24,032 nt of DNA from an uncultured Ruminococcus sp. (GTDB lineage Bacteria > Bacillota > Clostridia > Oscillospirales > Ruminococcaceae): assembly GCA_900550695.1 (NCBI GenBank), contig URTF01000031.1:1-24032 (forward strand), written 5' to 3'. A program made the position numbers and the translations under genes. Of the stretch, positions 23,493-24,032 are shown piece after piece (positions within the stretch are counted from its first letter, which is position 1; every line of letters begins with the position of its first letter). The notes under the pieces are model-generated. The model searched no databases, was not told where the DNA came from, and saw only the letters and a list, made by a program, of their open reading frames with translations.

Positions 23493-24032
23493 ATGGAAAC
23501 TTTTATTCAATCCATTAAGGGACTGATCGATACCTCGGGTATTGTCAATATGACATTGCCGTCCGTTATAATGATCTTGATCTCTTTCGTGTTCCTGTAC
23601 CTTGCAATAAAGCATCAGTTTGAACCGCTTCTTCTTTTGCCTATTGCTTTCGGTATGCTTCTTACAAACCTTCCGCTCACAGAAATGTATCACCCAGAGC
23701 TTTTTGATATCAGCGGCGGACGCCAGCTTGATTTCGGTGAGATATTACATAACGGCGGTTTGCTCGACTTGTTGTATCTGGGCGTAAAGCTTCAGATCTA
23801 TCCTCCTCTCATATTCCTCGGAATCGGATGTATGACTGACTTTGCTCCTCTTATTGCAAATCCTAAGAGCTTCCTTCTCGGTGCTGCTGCTCAGGCAGGT
23901 ATCTTCCTCACGTTCTTGGGCGCTGCTTGGCTTGGATTCTCACCTCAGGAAGCAGGTTCTATCGCTATCATCGGCGGTGCTGACGGTCCTACCGCTATCT
24001 TCGTTTCAAGTAAGCTTCTCAGAAGCGGCGGA
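23493..24032 (+). CDS. Sodium-pump decarboxylase beta subunit, truncated by the window edge
   Basis: This reading frame starts with ATG at 23493 and stays open to the last base, giving 180 residues of a longer protein (members usually have about 370-430). It is a multi-pass membrane protein with several hydrophobic helices, such as SVIMILISFVFLYLAIKH and PPLIFLGIGCMTDF. It carries the hallmark GGADGPTAIF motif of the OadB/MmdB/GcdB family. The beta subunit decarboxylates carboxybiotin and uses the energy to export sodium ions. AGAAAGG lies about 13 bp before the ATG. It forms an operon with the upstream OadG-type subunit. Truncation is due to the window end, not mutation. Confidence 0.92.
   Translation, partial: METFIQSIKGLIDTSGIVNMTLPSVIMILISFVFLYLAIKHQFEPLLLLPIAFGMLLTNLPLTEMYHPELFDISGGRQLDFGEILHNGGLLDLLYLGVKLQIYPPLIFLGIGCMTDFAPLIANPKSFLLGAAAQAGIFLTFLGAAWLGFSPQEAGSIAIIGGADGPTAIFVSSKLLRSGG

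Overview
The window looks like a chromosomal segment of a Gram-positive, low-to-moderate G+C Clostridia species, most likely Oscillospiraceae (Ruminococcus-like). The clues are spoIVA and a SipL-type LysM protein, strong AGGAGG ribosome binding sites, sigma-A-type promoters, many intrinsic terminators, a lysine riboswitch on an asd/dap operon, a YicI-type alpha-xylosidase suggesting plant-polysaccharide use, and a sodium-pump decarboxylase. The taxon is inferred from gene content only.

Layout. 1-835 is an AT-rich accessory patch: a small protein resembling colicin-D-type immunity proteins (146-427, minus) and a 212-bp internally deleted IS30-family element (521-732). 836-2212 (minus) is a divergent family-4 glycoside hydrolase that appears to lack the usual metal ligands. 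Its promoter diverges from that of a 1349-residue unrecognised protein (2460-6509, plus). That protein has twelve tandem ~51-residue helical repeats, a possible PH-like domain, an acidic linker and a C-terminal zinc ribbon. A bidirectional terminator separates it from a minus-strand sporulation pair, sipL-spoIVA (9618 to 6583), which builds the base of the spore coat.

9849-12185 (plus) is a GH31 alpha-xylosidase whose promoter overlaps a cre/LacI-like palindrome. 12365-13450 (plus) is aspartate carbamoyltransferase fused to only the zinc domain of PyrI. Next comes a minus-strand run from queA (18204) through a DUF3592 membrane protein and tgt to an AMP-forming acyl-CoA synthetase (13539). This couples queuosine tRNA modification with two genes that have no obvious link to it.

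Divergent from queA is a lysine-riboswitch-controlled operon, asd - GNAT acetyltransferase - dapA - dapB (18642-21871), which makes diaminopimelate/lysine precursors. A minus-strand MscS-type channel (21946-22851) follows. The window ends inside a plus-strand sodium-pump decarboxylase operon (gamma subunit, then a beta subunit cut by the window edge).

The strongest unexplained item is the 51-residue-repeat protein at 2460-6509. Next are the GH4 homologue with altered metal-binding positions and the PyrB/PyrI-zinc fusion.
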